64,000 nucleotides of DNA from Mesocentrotus franciscanus (Eukaryota > Echinodermata > Echinoidea > Camarodonta > Strongylocentrotidae), in contig CP137670.1 of NCBI GenBank assembly GCA_037976565.1, forward strand, positions 13,540,600 through 13,604,599. The letters are read 5' to 3'. The notes below the pieces were generated by a model. It searched no databases. It was not told the DNA's origin and was given only the letters and a program-made list of their open reading frames with translations. The position numbers were made by a program, and so were the translations under genes. Positions 11,275-24,212 of the stretch are shown in pieces (position 1 is the stretch's first letter; each line of letters starts with the position of its first letter).

Positions 11275-12239
11275 CTGTTTATATAAAATGAAATAAAACC
11301 TTACGCTTAAATTGGATTACAGCTACTTAACTTTGATTTAATACAAAAATGTATTCAAAATGTTGGATAGGCTATTAAATCCATAATGTCAAAGAGCATA
11401 GATTACCCGTTGACAAGTATATTAACAATGCAACAATTTTATAACGCTTGGCATTGTATTCAGGCACAGTACAGATCATTAAAGGGCAATCCAACCCGTG
11501 TAATAAGTTCATTTGTATGAAAGCACACAAAAAAGATAAACAGAATGGTGACAGTTTGACATTAATCTACCCAATGATAAGATAATTAGGAATATTTGAA
11601 AAGCGACATCACTAAATAAGTGCGAATCTCAATAGCAATTTGTTCCTTGGTTTGTGACGTAGACAGGAACTACACTCCCGTTTGTCGTGCACAAAAATAT
11701 CTTTAACATCTGTTTTTATCGTTTCCGCTTCCTCCCTTGGGGCACTACTGAAAATATATTATGAAAAGCATATTATTATATATCCTCTATAGAGAACTGA
11801 GCCTCCCGAGTCATACATTTTTCAAAAATTGACATTTAAGTCATTTTTGCCCTACCCTACATTACAGAGACATTACTGATTCAGCCAACTTGAAGATCCC
11901 ATACCAGAAATTTACCTTTCAAAAATTCATAATTTTTCATTTTTGTCCGATTTTGTTCAACACTTTCACCAGTCTGCTTCTCTGATTTTCGTGCTTTCTT
12001 CTTGTCTAGTAGTTTGCTATCAATGTTTGATTTCCTTATATACACCAAGGTAACACGTATTTCTAACAGGTAGCCTGTATGTTATTACATATTGAGGATG
12101 ATCCTTCTTTGTGCTGTGATTCCAGCTATCATGCGTTAGGGAATAATTTATATAAATTTTACGGCCATTTTTCGTGATTTATGTTTGCTAAAATTTGCTA
12201 AAAATGGTAGAATTTTCGCGGAAATGGCCGTAAAATGCA
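11275..12239. other. Upstream region or intron, no exon found
   Basis: Lies upstream of the first recognised lectin exon. A signal-peptide exon ending in phase 1 should exist in this direction, but none stood out. I see no clear repeat. Confidence 0.4.
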
Positions 12240-12555
12240 TCCATAATAATTATAATAATAATTGTATACATCGCCGATGTCTCTAAGCGCTTTACAGATA
12301 TATTATTATCCCTACTTTCCCGCACACAATGTATGCACATTCTGCTCTCCCTGGGGAGCATTCCAGCCAGGCGCCATGTTACAGACGCTCACAATGCTGA
12401 TCAACCTACATTACGTTTGCATCCTACCGGATACCCATTTAACACCTGGGTGGAGAGTGGCAAATGTAGATCAACGTCTTGCTGGGATTTGAACCCCGTA
12501 CCTTGTGATCGACAGTCCGGTGACTTAACCACTAGCCCACAATACCTCTACCATA
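12240..12555 (-). repeat. tRNA-derived SINE, near full length
   Basis: The minus strand begins with a tRNA-like head (box A-like GGCTAGTGGTTAAG, box B GGGTTCAAATCCC), then CCACTCTCCACCCAGGTG, GAATGCTCCC and a tail with AAAGCGCTTAGAG and an AATTATT-rich 3' end. The layout is the same as the copy at 41321-41684. Pol III internal promoter elements are implied by the boxes. Confidence 0.8.
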
Positions 12556-12574
12556 ATAAGTTGAGATAGCATGC

Positions 12575-12575
12575 A

Positions 12576-12608
<33 letters not shown>
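12575..12608. repeat. (CT)n microsatellite
   Basis: A simple CT run of about 30 bp immediately beyond the SINE head. Confidence 0.9.
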
Positions 12609-13131
12609 ACATGATCACAGGAATGTCAGTACACAGTTCGGGTAAGACTAAGAGTGCTTTTATTATTAATTTCAATCATATTCATACAAAGATTTTAGAT
12701 ATCGTCTCTGCCATCGTTGTGGACATAGACAATCTCTTTGATATACATCGACCTCTCTTTATTTAGATTCTACCTGGAATTTTATTTTCAAACGTCTGAA
12801 AATCATCCAGCAAACCATAATAATGGTTTCATAATAATGATTTCATGTCCAATTATTTCATTTCAAAAATGTATTTCACCATTTTTAATAAATAATATGA
12901 AATATATATTCATAAATCATATTGAATAATTCATCGAATAATTATTAAAAGAGTGACAATGAGTGACAAATTATAGTTGACGGGAAAACATACTATATGA
13001 AAGAAATATGAACCAAAAACGTCATAGCTTTAAGAACAATGATCGAAAAGATAAAGTGGAATATTTTTTATTTCACATTACTCATTATTGTTCAGCAATG
13101 ACAATTGGCCTGCTTGTTCTACTTAATGTCT

Positions 13132-13608
13132 CAGTGGCGTAGCCTGGATAAGCTCAGTTGGGAGAAGGGTGGTGGGGCAAGATTTTCCACAAGGGGGACA
13201 AATTACGATAGGATTATATGTGTGTTATGTTTTCTTTTTTTCACCACAGGAGCCGGGGAAATATATTAGCTAGATTATGGGGATGTCTCTATATATTTAT
13301 CAAAGCTAAAAAGTAAATTATACTTTTAAAAAGACATAATACATCGTATAATAATCGTAAATAATCGTATCTTTTTTGGCTTAAAATCTTAAAAATCTAA
13401 CTTCCTTACTTATATGGAAAATATATCGTGCAATATTGTATATTTACGAAAAGCTTGAATATGGTATATAACTTAAGTCCCTACAACTCCCTCTCTTTCG
13501 CTTCCTTTCTTTGCTGAGGGTTAGGGACATGATAGATCAGCCCCTTGATGGCAACGCTGCTACACCCACCAACGCACCCCCAGTGAAACATACACAGGCT
13601 ACGCCATC
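13132..13608. mobile_element. hAT-like nonautonomous element
   Basis: The left end CAGTGGCGTAGCCTGGA and right end CAGGCTACGCCA are inverted matches. CAG(T/G)GGCG termini are typical of hAT elements. The roughly 480-bp interior has no coding capacity. Target duplication is not clear, so the exact ends are approximate. Confidence 0.6.
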
Positions 13609-13919
13609 TATGAGCTACTTGGACGAAAATTGTCGGTAATATGTACTTGTACCAAGGGAATACTGCTGGAAGGGTGGGCCGAATGGCGCAGCGTAATCAG
13701 ACTGATTGGGGGGGATGATGGGTCGCGTACATTATTGGGGCACGCCTTTTGTTCTTTATTTGTTCAGAAATGAATGTTTTCAATAAAAGTTTTCTATAAA
13801 TATTCGGGGCCATGTGGCGTCCCCTCCCCCGCGCCGACGCGACAGCCGTGGGGGTGTCCCTATCCATTATTTCGCTTTCTTATTATCATTTTGTTTATTG
13901 TTTTTTAATTCTTAATTTT

Positions 13920-14240
13920 TTAATGAATAGCGGCCCTCACCCCGTGTAATAAATAGCGACCCTCATTGCGTATTATGAATAGCGACCCTCATTTTTTATT
14001 ATGAATAGCGACCCTCTTCTCGTGTTATGAAGAGCGACATTCATTTCGTATTATGAATAGCGAATCTCATTTGTTATTATGAATAGCGACCTTCCTCTTT
14101 TGGTTATGAATAGCGGTCCTTACGAATAATGGCCCCTACGAATAATGACCCTTTTCTCTAATTATAAATTGTGATCCTTATGAATAGCGGTCCTTATTAA
14201 TAGTGGTCCTTATGAATAGCGGTCCTTATGAATAGCGAGG
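13920..14240. repeat. Minisatellite with two unit lengths
   Basis: About 14 units built on TATGAATAGCGACCCTC. The first seven are about 30 bp and carry a variable spacer. The last ones shorten to about 18 bp (TTATGAATAGCGGTCC). Confidence 0.85.
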
Positions 14241-14730
14241 TTACCCCCACCCCCACCCCCATCACTGTTTTCGAATTGCCCATCAAAAAAGAAAGAACAA
14301 AGAAAATAGAGGAAAACGACCGAAAGGGAGATTTAGAAGGGGACAAGGGGAAAGGAAGACGGAAGTGAAAAGTAGATATGACATTAATCCCTTTAACCCT
14401 CCCTTATTCTAGCCCCTTTCATTAATTTCATTACTGGTAGGCCTTCGTCCCTTCCTCTCCTACAAATTTCCCAAGGGTGGCTAATCTACGGCAGGAGCAT
14501 TTCTTTCCTAGATCATTTGGTAGTTGACTGTCTATCCTGCATGTGTAACGTATTTTTATTAATTGCTTCGTCCAACCTCCCAACACCTCCCCCACTTGCG
14601 CTATCCTAGATTTAGATCAATGCTCCTATTGTACCCAAGCTAGCCCTCTGACTTGTTTATTATTCCAGCTTAATTACTCTCCCTTTTTTCATAAACACTT
14701 ATGTACTCGAGCCTACAATCACTAATATAG

Positions 14731-14894
14731 AGTGGGAGCACTGTGCTATTTTGGTAAATGCTCTTGACTCTCATACGAAAGGACCCGGGTTCGATCGTCG
14801 CTCAGTGCTTACATCATTAGACAAGGTGTCTTGCCCACATTTCTCCCTCTCCATGCCCCCATGTGTATTAAATGGGTAACTGGCAATGCCGAGG
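14731..14894 (+). repeat. tRNA-SINE, second type, interrupted
   Basis: Has a box B-like GGGTTCGATCG, then AAGGTGTCTTGCCCAC and AAATGGGTAACTGGC. It breaks off exactly where the TIR element at 14895 starts. Confidence 0.55.
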
Positions 14895-17068
14895 TATTAG
14901 GGGCTTTTCGTTTGTGTGGACGAGGACGCCGTTCCCGTCCTCTAACGATGCGAATTGGCAGCAGTCGACCCGTCCTGTTCACTACTTTATAACCCTTTTC
15001 GTATGTAGTCGAGGCCCGTTCTCTACACGATGATGTAATGGCCCCCGCTCGCTCATTCAATTTCTCCTTCTTTCACTTGTTATGTTATTCTTCGTATATT
15101 ACTCTATTATTATTTTTCTATCTTTCGTCATGTTATTCTTTGTTTTCCTTCTATCAATTTCTCTCTCTGTTTTTCTTATGTTATTATCTGTTTTTCCATC
15201 TTTCATCTTCTCTTCTATCTTTCAATTTTCTATTCTTTATCATTTTCTCTTTCTGTCTCTCCTTATGTAATTGTTTATTGTTACCATTCTATCATTTTCT
15301 GTTTCTGTCTTTCTTTATGTTATTCTGTATTTCTTCCTGCTATCACCTTCTCTTATGTTAGTGTTTGTTTTTATTATTCTTTTAATTTCCTCTTTCTATA
15401 TCTTTCCTTATGTCATTCTTTGTTTTTCCATCTTTCATCTTTTCTTCTATCTTTCCATTATCTATGCTTTATCATTTCTCTTTCTGCCTTTCCTTATGTT
15501 ATTCTTTATTCCTTCCTTCTATCACCTTCTCTTATGTTAGTGTTTGTTTTTATTATTCTATTAATTTCCTCTTTCTATCTTTCCTTATGTTATTCTTTGT
15601 TTTTCCATCTTTCATCTTTTCTTCTATCTTTCCATTATGTATGCTTCATCATTTTCTCTTTCTGTCTCTCCTTATGTTTTTTTATTGTTACCATTCTATC
15701 ATTTCTCTTTCTGTCTTTCCTTATGTTATTCTTTATTTCTTCCTTCTATCACCTTCTCTTTGTTGTTCTTTATTTTTATCATTCTATCACCTTCTCTTTC
15801 TGTCTTTTCTTATGTTATTCTTTGTTTCTTCCTTCTATCACCTTTTCTTATGTAATTCTTTGTTTTTGTCGTTCTATCATTTTCTTCCTACCATTTCTTA
15901 TGTTATTCTTTGTTTTTCCATCTTTCATCTTTTCTTCTATCTTTCCATTATCTATGCTTTATCATTTTCTCTTTCTGTCTCTCCTTATGTTTTGTTTTTA
16001 TTGTTACCATTCTATCATTTTCTCTTTCTGTCTTTCCTTATGTTATTCTTTATTTCTTCCTTCTATCACCTTCTCTTGTGTTGTTCTTTATTTTTATCGT
16101 TCTATCACCTTCTCTTTCTGTCTTTTCTAATGTTATTCTTTGTTTCTTCCTTCTATCACCTTTTCTTATGTAATTCTTTGTTTTTATCGTTCTATCATTT
16201 TCTTCCTACCATTCCTTATGTTATTCTTTGTTTTTCCATCTTTCATCTTCTCTTCTATCTTTTCATTATCTATGCTTTATCATTTTCTCTTTGTGTCTTC
16301 CTTTTGTTATTCTTTGTTTCTTCCTTTCATCACCTTTTCTTATGTAATTCTTTGTTTTTATCGTTCTATCATTTTCTTCCTACCATCCCTTATGTTATTC
16401 TTTGTTTTTCCATCTTTCATTTTTTCTTTTATCTTTCCATTATCTATGCTTTATCATTTTCTCTTTCTGTCTTTCCTTATGTTATTCTTTATTTCTTCCT
16501 TCTGTCACCTTCTCTTATGTTAGTGTTTGTTTTTATTATTCTATTAATTTCCTCTTTGTTCTACCTTTCCTTATGTTATTCTTTGTTTTTCCATCTTTCA
16601 TCTTTTCTTCTATCTTTCCATTATCTATGCTTTATCATTTCTCTTTCTGTCTCTCCATATGTTATTTTTTATTGTTACCATTCTTTTCTTATGTGATTCT
16701 TTGTTTTTATCGTTCTATCATTTTCTTCCTACCATTCCTTATGTTATTCTTTGTTTTTCCATCTTTCATCTTCTCGTCTATCTTTTCATTATCTATTCTA
16801 TAACCTTTTCTTATGTTGTTCTTTGTTTTTATCATTCTATCACTTTCTCTTTCTGTCTTTCCCTTCTGATTTGCGCTGCGCTATAGCAAGATGACGTCAT
16901 TTTGACGACGGGGTTCGAGTTTTCTGACGAACCTCAAATCATGGGTGAACGCGTCCTCAAATCGGGCCTGACGACGTTAGACGACCCGACGCATGCGCAA
17001 ATCGCCGAAATGACGTCATATCTTTGACGTCGTCTATGTGGACGTGCCAAACGAAAAGGCCCTAATAA
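14895..17068. mobile_element. 2.2-kb TIR element carrying a satellite array
   Basis: Left end TATTAGGGGCTTTTCGTTT and right end, read inverted, TTATTAGGGCCTTTTCGTTT match. A GTGGACG block lies just inside both. The flanks inside the TIRs (14915-15060 and 16870-17040) are GC-richer and rich in GACGTC/GACGACG. The middle is a C/T-rich tandem array. No transposase is visible. The TIRs resemble those of the small element at 5916-6080 (TAGGGACTTTT). Confidence 0.6.
15060..16870 (+). repeat. C/T-rich satellite array with higher-order units
   Basis: About 1.8 kb built from a monomer of about 38 bp whose core is CTTATGTTATTCTTTGTTT plus CTTCCTTCTATCACC. Variant monomers recur in a fixed order: the block TTTTTCCATCTTTCATCTT appears about eight times (near 15183, 15418, 15597, 15909, 16227, 16399, 16582 and 16749), so there is a higher-order period. 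Open frames up to 428 codons are by-products of a stop-poor repeat, not proteins. Confidence 0.9.
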
Positions 17069-17339
17069 TCATTGTGAAACCCGCAGGAAGAGCAGTATTA
17101 ATACTGATGTGGCTACCCTCGCTGTGTAATTAGGACCAAATGAATTTATTTATTGGTCTATAATAACTGACTAGCAGCACAGGCTAAAGGGATCCGTTTA
17201 CAACTAGAATAATAGGATATTATTAGAAACATAAAATGTACGAAAGAAATATAATATAAACAAAACGAAAAATACATGTACAGAGAATTAATCAGTGCAT
17301 CAGTAGGCCTACACACCTTATATCAAAGAGATTAGGAAG
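17069..17339. other. Spacer, no feature seen
   Basis: Unique-looking AT-rich sequence between the TIR element and the GA tract. Confidence 0.4.
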
Positions 17340-17640
17340 GAGAGATAAAGGTACAGAGGGAGGTAGCTGAGGAGAGAGAGAGAGAGAAGGCAAGGAAGAG
17401 AGAGAGAGAGGGGGGGAGGGAGAGAGAGAGAGAAAAAAAAGAGAGCGAGAGGGTGGTAGAATTACAAGAAAAAGGAGATAGACAGATGTGAATACAAGGG
17501 AAAATATAAAAGGGGAAAGATAAAAGGTGATGAGAAATAGAGCCGAGAGTGAGAAAGAGAGAAAGAGAGAGAGCGAGAGAGATAAAAAGATAAAGAGAGA
17601 CAAAGAGGGAGAGAGAGAGAGAGAGAGAGAGAGTCGGGAA
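17340..17640. repeat. (GA)n-rich tract
   Basis: Purine-rich imperfect GA/GAGAGA simple sequence. Minus-strand frames of Leu/Ser repeats are artefacts. Confidence 0.9.
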
Positions 17641-19050
17641 GAGAACGAGAGAAAAGTAGCTCAATAGTATAATACTTTGTTAAGTGATTATAATTATGGT
17701 CCTATGTTCTTTTTTATTGTCAATGTAAGTTTTAGTCTAACAAATCGTTGACAGTGATAGCCTCACTAAATTGAAGAAGAAAAAAAATGCCAATTACAGT
17801 GTATGAATTTCCAAAAATGCCAAAGTTCCTGTTCATGAAAAATTGACTGACTGGTGATAAATAATAAACAAGTGTCGACACTTTCGATTTTCATAGACAA
17901 ACCTATGCTTTTGGAATAGAATAGTAGAAACATCCAGTAAGTTTGATTACAAACCTGTTGAAGATGAAAGAATCCATATCAGAGTAAGAGGCAGGAACAT
18001 CCTAAACCATCCACGTATTGAATCCCCAGACATTGTCAATATCACAGAAACACAGAGAGTGAGATGCAGTGCCTAATAGTGAAGTCCAATATTTAATATA
18101 TCAGTTCCCTTCTGTACAAATAGCACAAAGGATTGCACTTGGAGTTATACCCATTAAGGCTATATATTCTAGTACGACGGAGCAGCTTGGAATGGTCTGT
18201 GTCTGATTCCAGTTCCAAAATATTGTGACTGATTCTTGAAAAGGAATTTGATTATGCCATGTATCAAATTAGAGATAATGTAGTTCCTCCTTGTGTGTTA
18301 ACACCACTAATCAGAGGGCGGTGGTACGTCAAGGTATGAGAGCTACTGAGGTATGATGAGGTGTTCCGCGCGAAGTGAAATAAATATAGTTTTCAAGACC
18401 GTACAAACTGGGGGTTCGGGGGTGCGGGGGTCGCGCGAACCCCCTTTAAAAAAATGTTTTAAAAGTTTATTTTTTTAAAAGTCATTTTTGTGGTTGAGTT
18501 AGCTTCAGGTCCATCTGTCGAATCCTCATTCCGGCCGTTACACAATGTATAGGGCCCGCACTACGGCGGGGCTCGGGGGCTTGAGCCCTCCCCCCTCCCA
18601 CTTTTTGAAAAAGTATGTTAAAGAGAAATAGAAAGAAACCAACCAAGGCCCCGGCAAAAAAACTTCTATTTTTCCTGCAAAATGCGAGACCTCATTTACC
18701 TAAAAAGCGCGATTTAACCTAACCTAACTCAGCAAGAAAGCGCGAAAAAATAGCAAATGCGAGAAGTAAAAACACGGACGCATCGTCAAGCATGTCGGCA
18801 AAGCTTCCGAATTCGGCAGGTTGCTGATTCATAAAATCAGCTCCGTAAAAGCCTTATTTGTTCAGAAAATTAGACACTTTTATCGGCAGAATCTGGCCCA
18901 AAACACTCTATTCAGTTGTACAGGTGCGCAGAAGACGAAATGTCAGTCAAAAAAAAATTTTTTTTTTTTTTTCTTCTTTGTTCTTCAATGTGCGCATAAT
19001 ATATGCGAATTATACCGAAGAAAATTAGTCTTATGCACATCATTTATTAG
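17641..19050. other. Intergenic, decayed repeats
   Basis: No gene recognised. 18400-18620 contains GC-rich decayed pieces of the kind GGGGTTCGGGGGTGCGGGGG, seen at hAT-like element ends. There is a T-run at about 18953-18972. The segment 18120-18340 reads a little like a LINE tail but is too weak to call. Confidence 0.4.
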
Positions 19051-19054
19051 CGTC

Positions 19055-19925
19055 ACATACACTGGCGTACTGATGGGGAGCCCCTCAAATAAAATTCAAA
19101 TGTTTGTTTTTTCCCCTCCATTTTTTGGACCCTCCGACAAGCCATTTTATTGAAAATCAGTCCCTGAATAACATATTTGAATACATGTACAAATGAATAT
19201 CATATAATTCTGCAAAATAAGATATACATAATGAATATCAACCATAATAAGCGATAACTGAAAGCGAAGCATATTGATAATGATAATATGATAATAATAC
19301 TGTATATACAAAATATAGATGTAAACAAAAAATATCAAATGTGGTTTATTTCTAACAAATGTTGCTGAAATGACCTGATTTTTCCAGGGTTTTTCCTCAC
19401 TTTGGCCCATTCTGCCCCCGCCAAAGTTTCTGCTTTGGTTTTGTGTTGAGTCCGGGACGCAAAAACGCAACTTAGCGCGACCCTTGCCTATTATATATAT
19501 TGGCAATATTGCTCTACAAAACAAATCTGCCACAAACGTTAGAAATATGCGAGAGGAAGATATGATACGGTACTTGCTTGAATTATATCTTAAACAGAAA
19601 TGTATTTTTCACATATGAGATGTACTCATAAAAATAAAGGGTCAACGTTAAATTTTCTAATCTTTAACAAGTGTCTCATTTGAATGAAATATTGCTTCAG
19701 ACTATGATTTACGTCATTTAACAAACATATAGTGATCTGCCAGAGTCACAAATAAGATATCAAAATATGCTCATCTGACCGTAATCAAATGCCTACCCCC
19801 CTCCTAAGACGTGTCCTTTTTCCTTTGAAAATGTGCCCCCTTTTCCTTTCCCCATAAAAAGGGCTCCTAATTTAAAGCGATTAAGAGCAACTTTATCTTT
19901 AATTTCACCCTAATCTTGTTCGCTA
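19055..19925. repeat. Dispersed repeat, partner of 24213-24595
   Basis: CCCCTCAAATAAAATTCAAA and AATGTTGCTGAAATG recur in the same orientation at about 24237-24315. The part at 19670-19925 (ending in TTTCACCCTAATCTTGTTC) recurs inverted at 24415-24595. The two copies therefore share both direct and inverted blocks. Confidence 0.7.
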
Positions 19926-20121
19926 TAGGCCTATACGCTCGCTCGTTTTTAAAGTTGATATAATTATGTTTCTTATTAAAGATCTTTTCAGTCGCAAATA
20001 AGTTGCGATTAATATCAACTCTTTATAAGACAAGCAGTGAATATAATGAAGCTTAGTTGTTCGACTTGGTATGATACCAGTTAATCTATGAACTAACAAT
20101 CTACGTCTAACAACTATTATT

Positions 20122-20657
20122 AAAGGTACTATGTACCATTTGCAGCCCCAAAAAATGAAAAGGTTAAATTCCAACGGCATTTGAAAGACGATACTAATTT
20201 AGAACTTCCCTTAAAAAAGGGGGGCTTGAAAATGTCTTTAAGTGGGAAAATAACGACTATTAGGTGTCGAATCGACTTAGGAGCTATAGAGCTAGTAAGT
20301 AATAGTCTGATTTTTCAGACCATTGTACCGAAGGGTCGTACGTTTTAGGCTGCGCAAACATTCAATCAGTTTAATTTTGGCCATTACAAGAAGTGGGTTA
20401 TTGATGTAGACAAATGCTCATGTACCCTTTACAGCTCATTTTATGTATGTTATTACCAAAGATGAAAAAAGCCAGTCAGTCACTCAATAGTGTCTGTCAG
20501 TGAATCTAGCAAGTAAACGGGTTTCCTTGCATAATTTAAATATTAGGACACTGCTAACGTTTAAATTTCACAGATAGGACATACATGACATATTCATAAT
20601 TCCTGCAAAGTTCTACAGAATTTGATGTTGGCTGCAAAAGGGACATAGTATCTTTAA
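20122..20657. mobile_element. ~536-bp MITE with TTAA-type ends
   Basis: The left end TTAAAGGTACTATGT and the right end ACATAGTATCTTTAA are inverted matches, followed inward by ATTTGCAG and CTGCAAAAG. A second copy lies at about 54898-55410. TTAA at the ends would suit a piggyBac-type target, but this is inference. Confidence 0.72.
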
Positions 20658-20799
20658 GAGGGGAGCATGGGTGTCTCCTTGAGATTTTTCATGTAGAAGA
20701 TTATTATCTATTTATTTGAACATCTTAATACAAAGATACTTCCTTAAATTATTAATATATCAACAAGATAGAACAAGTTAAATGACGATCGATAAAATT

Positions 20800-21780
20800 A
20801 ATTTTCTTATGTTTTTACTTCCTTCTATAACCTTTCCTTAAGCTGTTCTTTGTTTCTTACTTCTATAACATTTTCTTATGTTATTCTTTGTTTCTCCTTC
20901 TATAAGCTTTCCTTATGTTATCCTTTGTTTCTTCCTTCTATAACATTTTCTTATGTTATTCTTTGTTTCTCCTTCTATAAGCTTTCCTTATGTTATCCTT
21001 TGTTTCTTCCTTCTATAACCTTTTCTTATGTTATTTATGTTTCTTCCTTCTATAACCTTTCCTTATGTTATCCTTTGTTTCTTCCTTCTATAACCTTTTC
21101 TTATGTTATTTATGTTTCTTCCTTCTATAAGCTTTCTTTATGTTATTCTAATTTGTTTATTCCTTCTATAACCTTTCCTAACGTTATTTTTGTTCTATAA
21201 CCTTTTCTTATGGTATCCTTTCTTACTTCCTTCTACAATGTATAACCTTTCCGTATGTTATTCTGTGTCTCTTCCTCCTATAAACTTTTCATATGTTATT
21301 CTGTGTCTCTTCCTTCTAAAACCTTTTCTTATGTTATTCTATATTTCTTCCTTCTATAACCTTTCCTTACGTTATTTTTGTTATAACCTTTTCTTATGGT
21401 ATCCTTTTTTTACTTCCTTCTATAACCTTTCCTTATGTTATTCTGTGTCTCTTCCTCCTATAAACTTTTCATATGTTATCCTTTGTTTCTTCCTTCTATA
21501 ACCTTGTCTTATGTTATCCTTTGTTTCTTCCTTCCATAACCTTTCCGTATGTAATATTCTTTGTTTCTTCCGTCTATAATCTTTTTCTTATGTTATTCTT
21601 TGTTTCTTCCTGTTATAACCTTTTCGTATGTAATCATTTGTTTATATCATTCTATTTTTTCTTTTCCTATCTTTCCTTACGCTATCTTTTGTTTCTTCCT
21701 TCTATCGCCTTTTCTTATATTATTCTTTCTTTTATCATTCTATTACTTTCTCTTTCTGTCTTTCCTTATGTTATTCTTCG
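20800..21780 (+). repeat. C/T-rich satellite array 2
   Basis: About 25 monomers of about 36-38 bp (CTTCCTTCTATAACC plus TTTTCTTATGTTATTCTTTG), the same monomer family as at 15060-16870 and 31715-32515. The right flank (AAATAAACAATATGAG near 21970) recurs beside the 31.7-kb array, so array and flank moved or duplicated together. Confidence 0.9.
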
Positions 21781-22109
21781 TTTGGCTACGTAGCGTTAAA
21801 CATATTATGCGCCATATTATGTTAGTGATTGTGATAGATTTTGAGCGAAAGAATCGAAATTAGATAACAAAAAAGTATTAAACAGGGAAACAAGAACAAC
21901 AAAATCATATTGCTGGTTTAAGTTGACATAAATGCAAGCGAAGGAAGATGGGTATCATATTTAAAGTTCAGAAATAAACAATATGAGCGAGAGGGTTTGG
22001 AGAGATAGAATGGCTGCACGTAGTCTGTACTATATTTATTATTATGATATTTGTCTCTCTGATCACCCATTCCCCCAGTTCTGATTTTTTCTTTAGTTTC
22101 TTTGTTTTT

Positions 22110-22440
22110 TGTTTGTTTATATCTTTTCGCTAAAGTTTAGTGTCCGACGTATATTAGTACCGTCAATATAGCATACTAAACATTTGTTCTATATATCAGT
22201 TAGATGCAACAGAGATTTACATTCAAATGTTTTACTTTTTATAATTATTGTACAGTAATTCTTCTCATTTCGATATCATCAGGCGCTTGTTTCGTGTTTT
22301 CCTTCTCCATATCGACGTTATATGGTATAATAAGTTATCTCAAGATCGAAAGGAATACTTTCGGAATAAGAGCAAATAGCGGAACGGAAAACAGTACCAG
22401 AGATGATGATGGAAAATGGCGCTGAGAAAGCAAGCGAGAG
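22110..22440 (+). repeat. Direct repeat copy A
   Basis: Shares GATGCAACAGAGATTTACAT, TTCTTCTCATTTCGA and the following approximately 150 bp with 23320-23640, ending in both cases in a (GA)n tract. This is a roughly 330-bp duplication 1.2 kb apart. Confidence 0.8.
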
Positions 22441-22535
22441 AGAGAGAGAGAGAGAACGAGAGACTGAGGGAGAGAGAGAGAAAGTGAGAGACAGACAGAG
22501 AGAGAGAGAAAGTGAGAGACAGACAGAGAGAGAAA
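22441..22535. repeat. (GA)n tract
   Basis: Imperfect GAGAGA/GACAGACAGA simple sequence at the end of repeat copy A. Confidence 0.9.
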
Positions 22536-23319
22536 AACAATCATTTCTCGTGTCATCTTTTCGTCTGTGACATTTTACTTAACCACATCTTCTCGTTTAT
22601 TCCTTTACTTGCATGACTGTTATATCTTTCAATGAATATTGCAGATAGGGTAATATCTGGTTCTACGTTATATGATTAATAACAACTTTTATTTAGGAGT
22701 ACTTTGAAACGTGATCCCATTAAAATTCCTAAAAAACAGTTACGACAACTGCAAAAACAACAAGACCCCCCCCCCAAAAAAAAACCCGGGTTATCTGAAC
22801 CCGATATACATGCACAAGTATCATCAATGCTGTACGTCAGTTCATTGTGAATCAATCTATACCCTTTAAATACCTTACTTCCGCTCTTCTATTGTTGGAG
22901 TTTATAACCATATGACAACGACCTTTACCCTCGGTCACGTTCATTGGTTCTCTTACGTAACTTAACCGTAGGTGGGCCTAAGACATAACTCTTTTCGCAT
23001 ATTCTATATAGGTCTCAAGTAATTTCAAATATTTCTGTGTCATTTTTGTTTGTATACACTTTGTCAATACTTACACACTATAATTGTCAACATATGCCAA
23101 TACTTACAAACTATTACGTTTCCCCTATCATCTTCCGCTCTTTTTTATATTTATTTGTTGTGTACTTTTCATATATTTTTTCTTGTCTCCCTCTCCATGA
23201 ATTCTTCTGTTTTTGTAGGGTACTTATGCTATTTATTTATTTTTTTAAATAAAATAAATTAAATAAAAGAGAAAGTTTCATTATTTCTCTTATTATATTG
23301 TCCATCTTCTTCTAGATAA
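22536..23319. other. Intergenic, no feature seen
   Basis: AT-rich with short homopolymers (C-run and A-run near 22767-22785). No exon seen. Confidence 0.4.
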
Positions 23320-23750
23320 CCCTTTTGTGCTAAAGTATAATTTTCGATGTATATTATTTCCGTCAATAGCATAAAATGAACGTATCATTTTATTTTGATG
23401 CAACAGAGATTTACATTCAAAATCAAAACTTTAACTTTCTATAATTTTTGTACAGTACTATTCTTCTCATTTCGACATTATCAGCCGCTCGTTCTCTATT
23501 TTCGTTCCCTATATTTATATAAGGTATATGGGTACATAATCAGGGATACTTGAAAAATTATCTCAAAGAAGGAATGATGCCGGCATACAAGCAAATGGCG
23601 GAATAGAAAACAATATGAAAGATGAAGATGGTAAAACGAAATTGACAGATAGAGAGAGACAGAGAGAGATACGGACAGACATACAGACATAGAGACAGAC
23701 AGAGAGAGAGAAAGGAGAGAGAGAGAGAGAGAGAGAGAGGGAGTGAGAAA
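23320..23750 (+). repeat. Direct repeat copy B with (GA)n tail
   Basis: Diverged partner of 22110-22440, ending in GA/GACA simple sequence at about 23650-23750. Confidence 0.8.
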
Positions 23751-24212
23751 GTTCGACGCATCATTTTATATTCTGTACTGTATTTATTATTATGCTATTT
23801 GACTCTCCTATCACCTATCACCGCTGACAGGGGCGCCGGAAGTGAGAGAGCGGTCGCCCCAAACGAAAAAGTGTGTATGTGGGGAGGGGGAACGCATTTC
23901 CGCCCCCAAAGCACCCCCCCCCGGAAAAAACAGCAGTAAAGGAATTAAACATGGTTTGTATTTTGTAACCAAAAAGAAGATAAAAAAAATAATAAAACCT
24001 GAATTGAATCACATACAAATTATATTCCATACAAAGGAAAGGAAAGTTATTGCAAACAAATTAAATTTTCCTAAACATTCCGCATGCCCCTATATTTATC
24101 AATGGAGGATTTTATAATAGCGATACGCGCATATATCATGGAAATATTGTGAGAGGATGGGAAAGCGTGTGTGTTTTTAATTATAGGGGTGAGAAGACAT
24201 GAACCCCTGAAC

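Noticed and set aside
15410..16696. A 428-codon open frame on the plus strand
   Set aside because: It lies wholly within the C/T-rich satellite, translates to repetitive Phe/Leu/Ser/Tyr, and overlaps equally long frames in other phases. It is open only because the monomer lacks stops.
18120..18345. Possible LINE tail (AQRIALGVIPIKAIYSS, then a shifted frame)
   Set aside because: Too short and frameshifted, with no diagnostic motif. I cannot separate it from chance.
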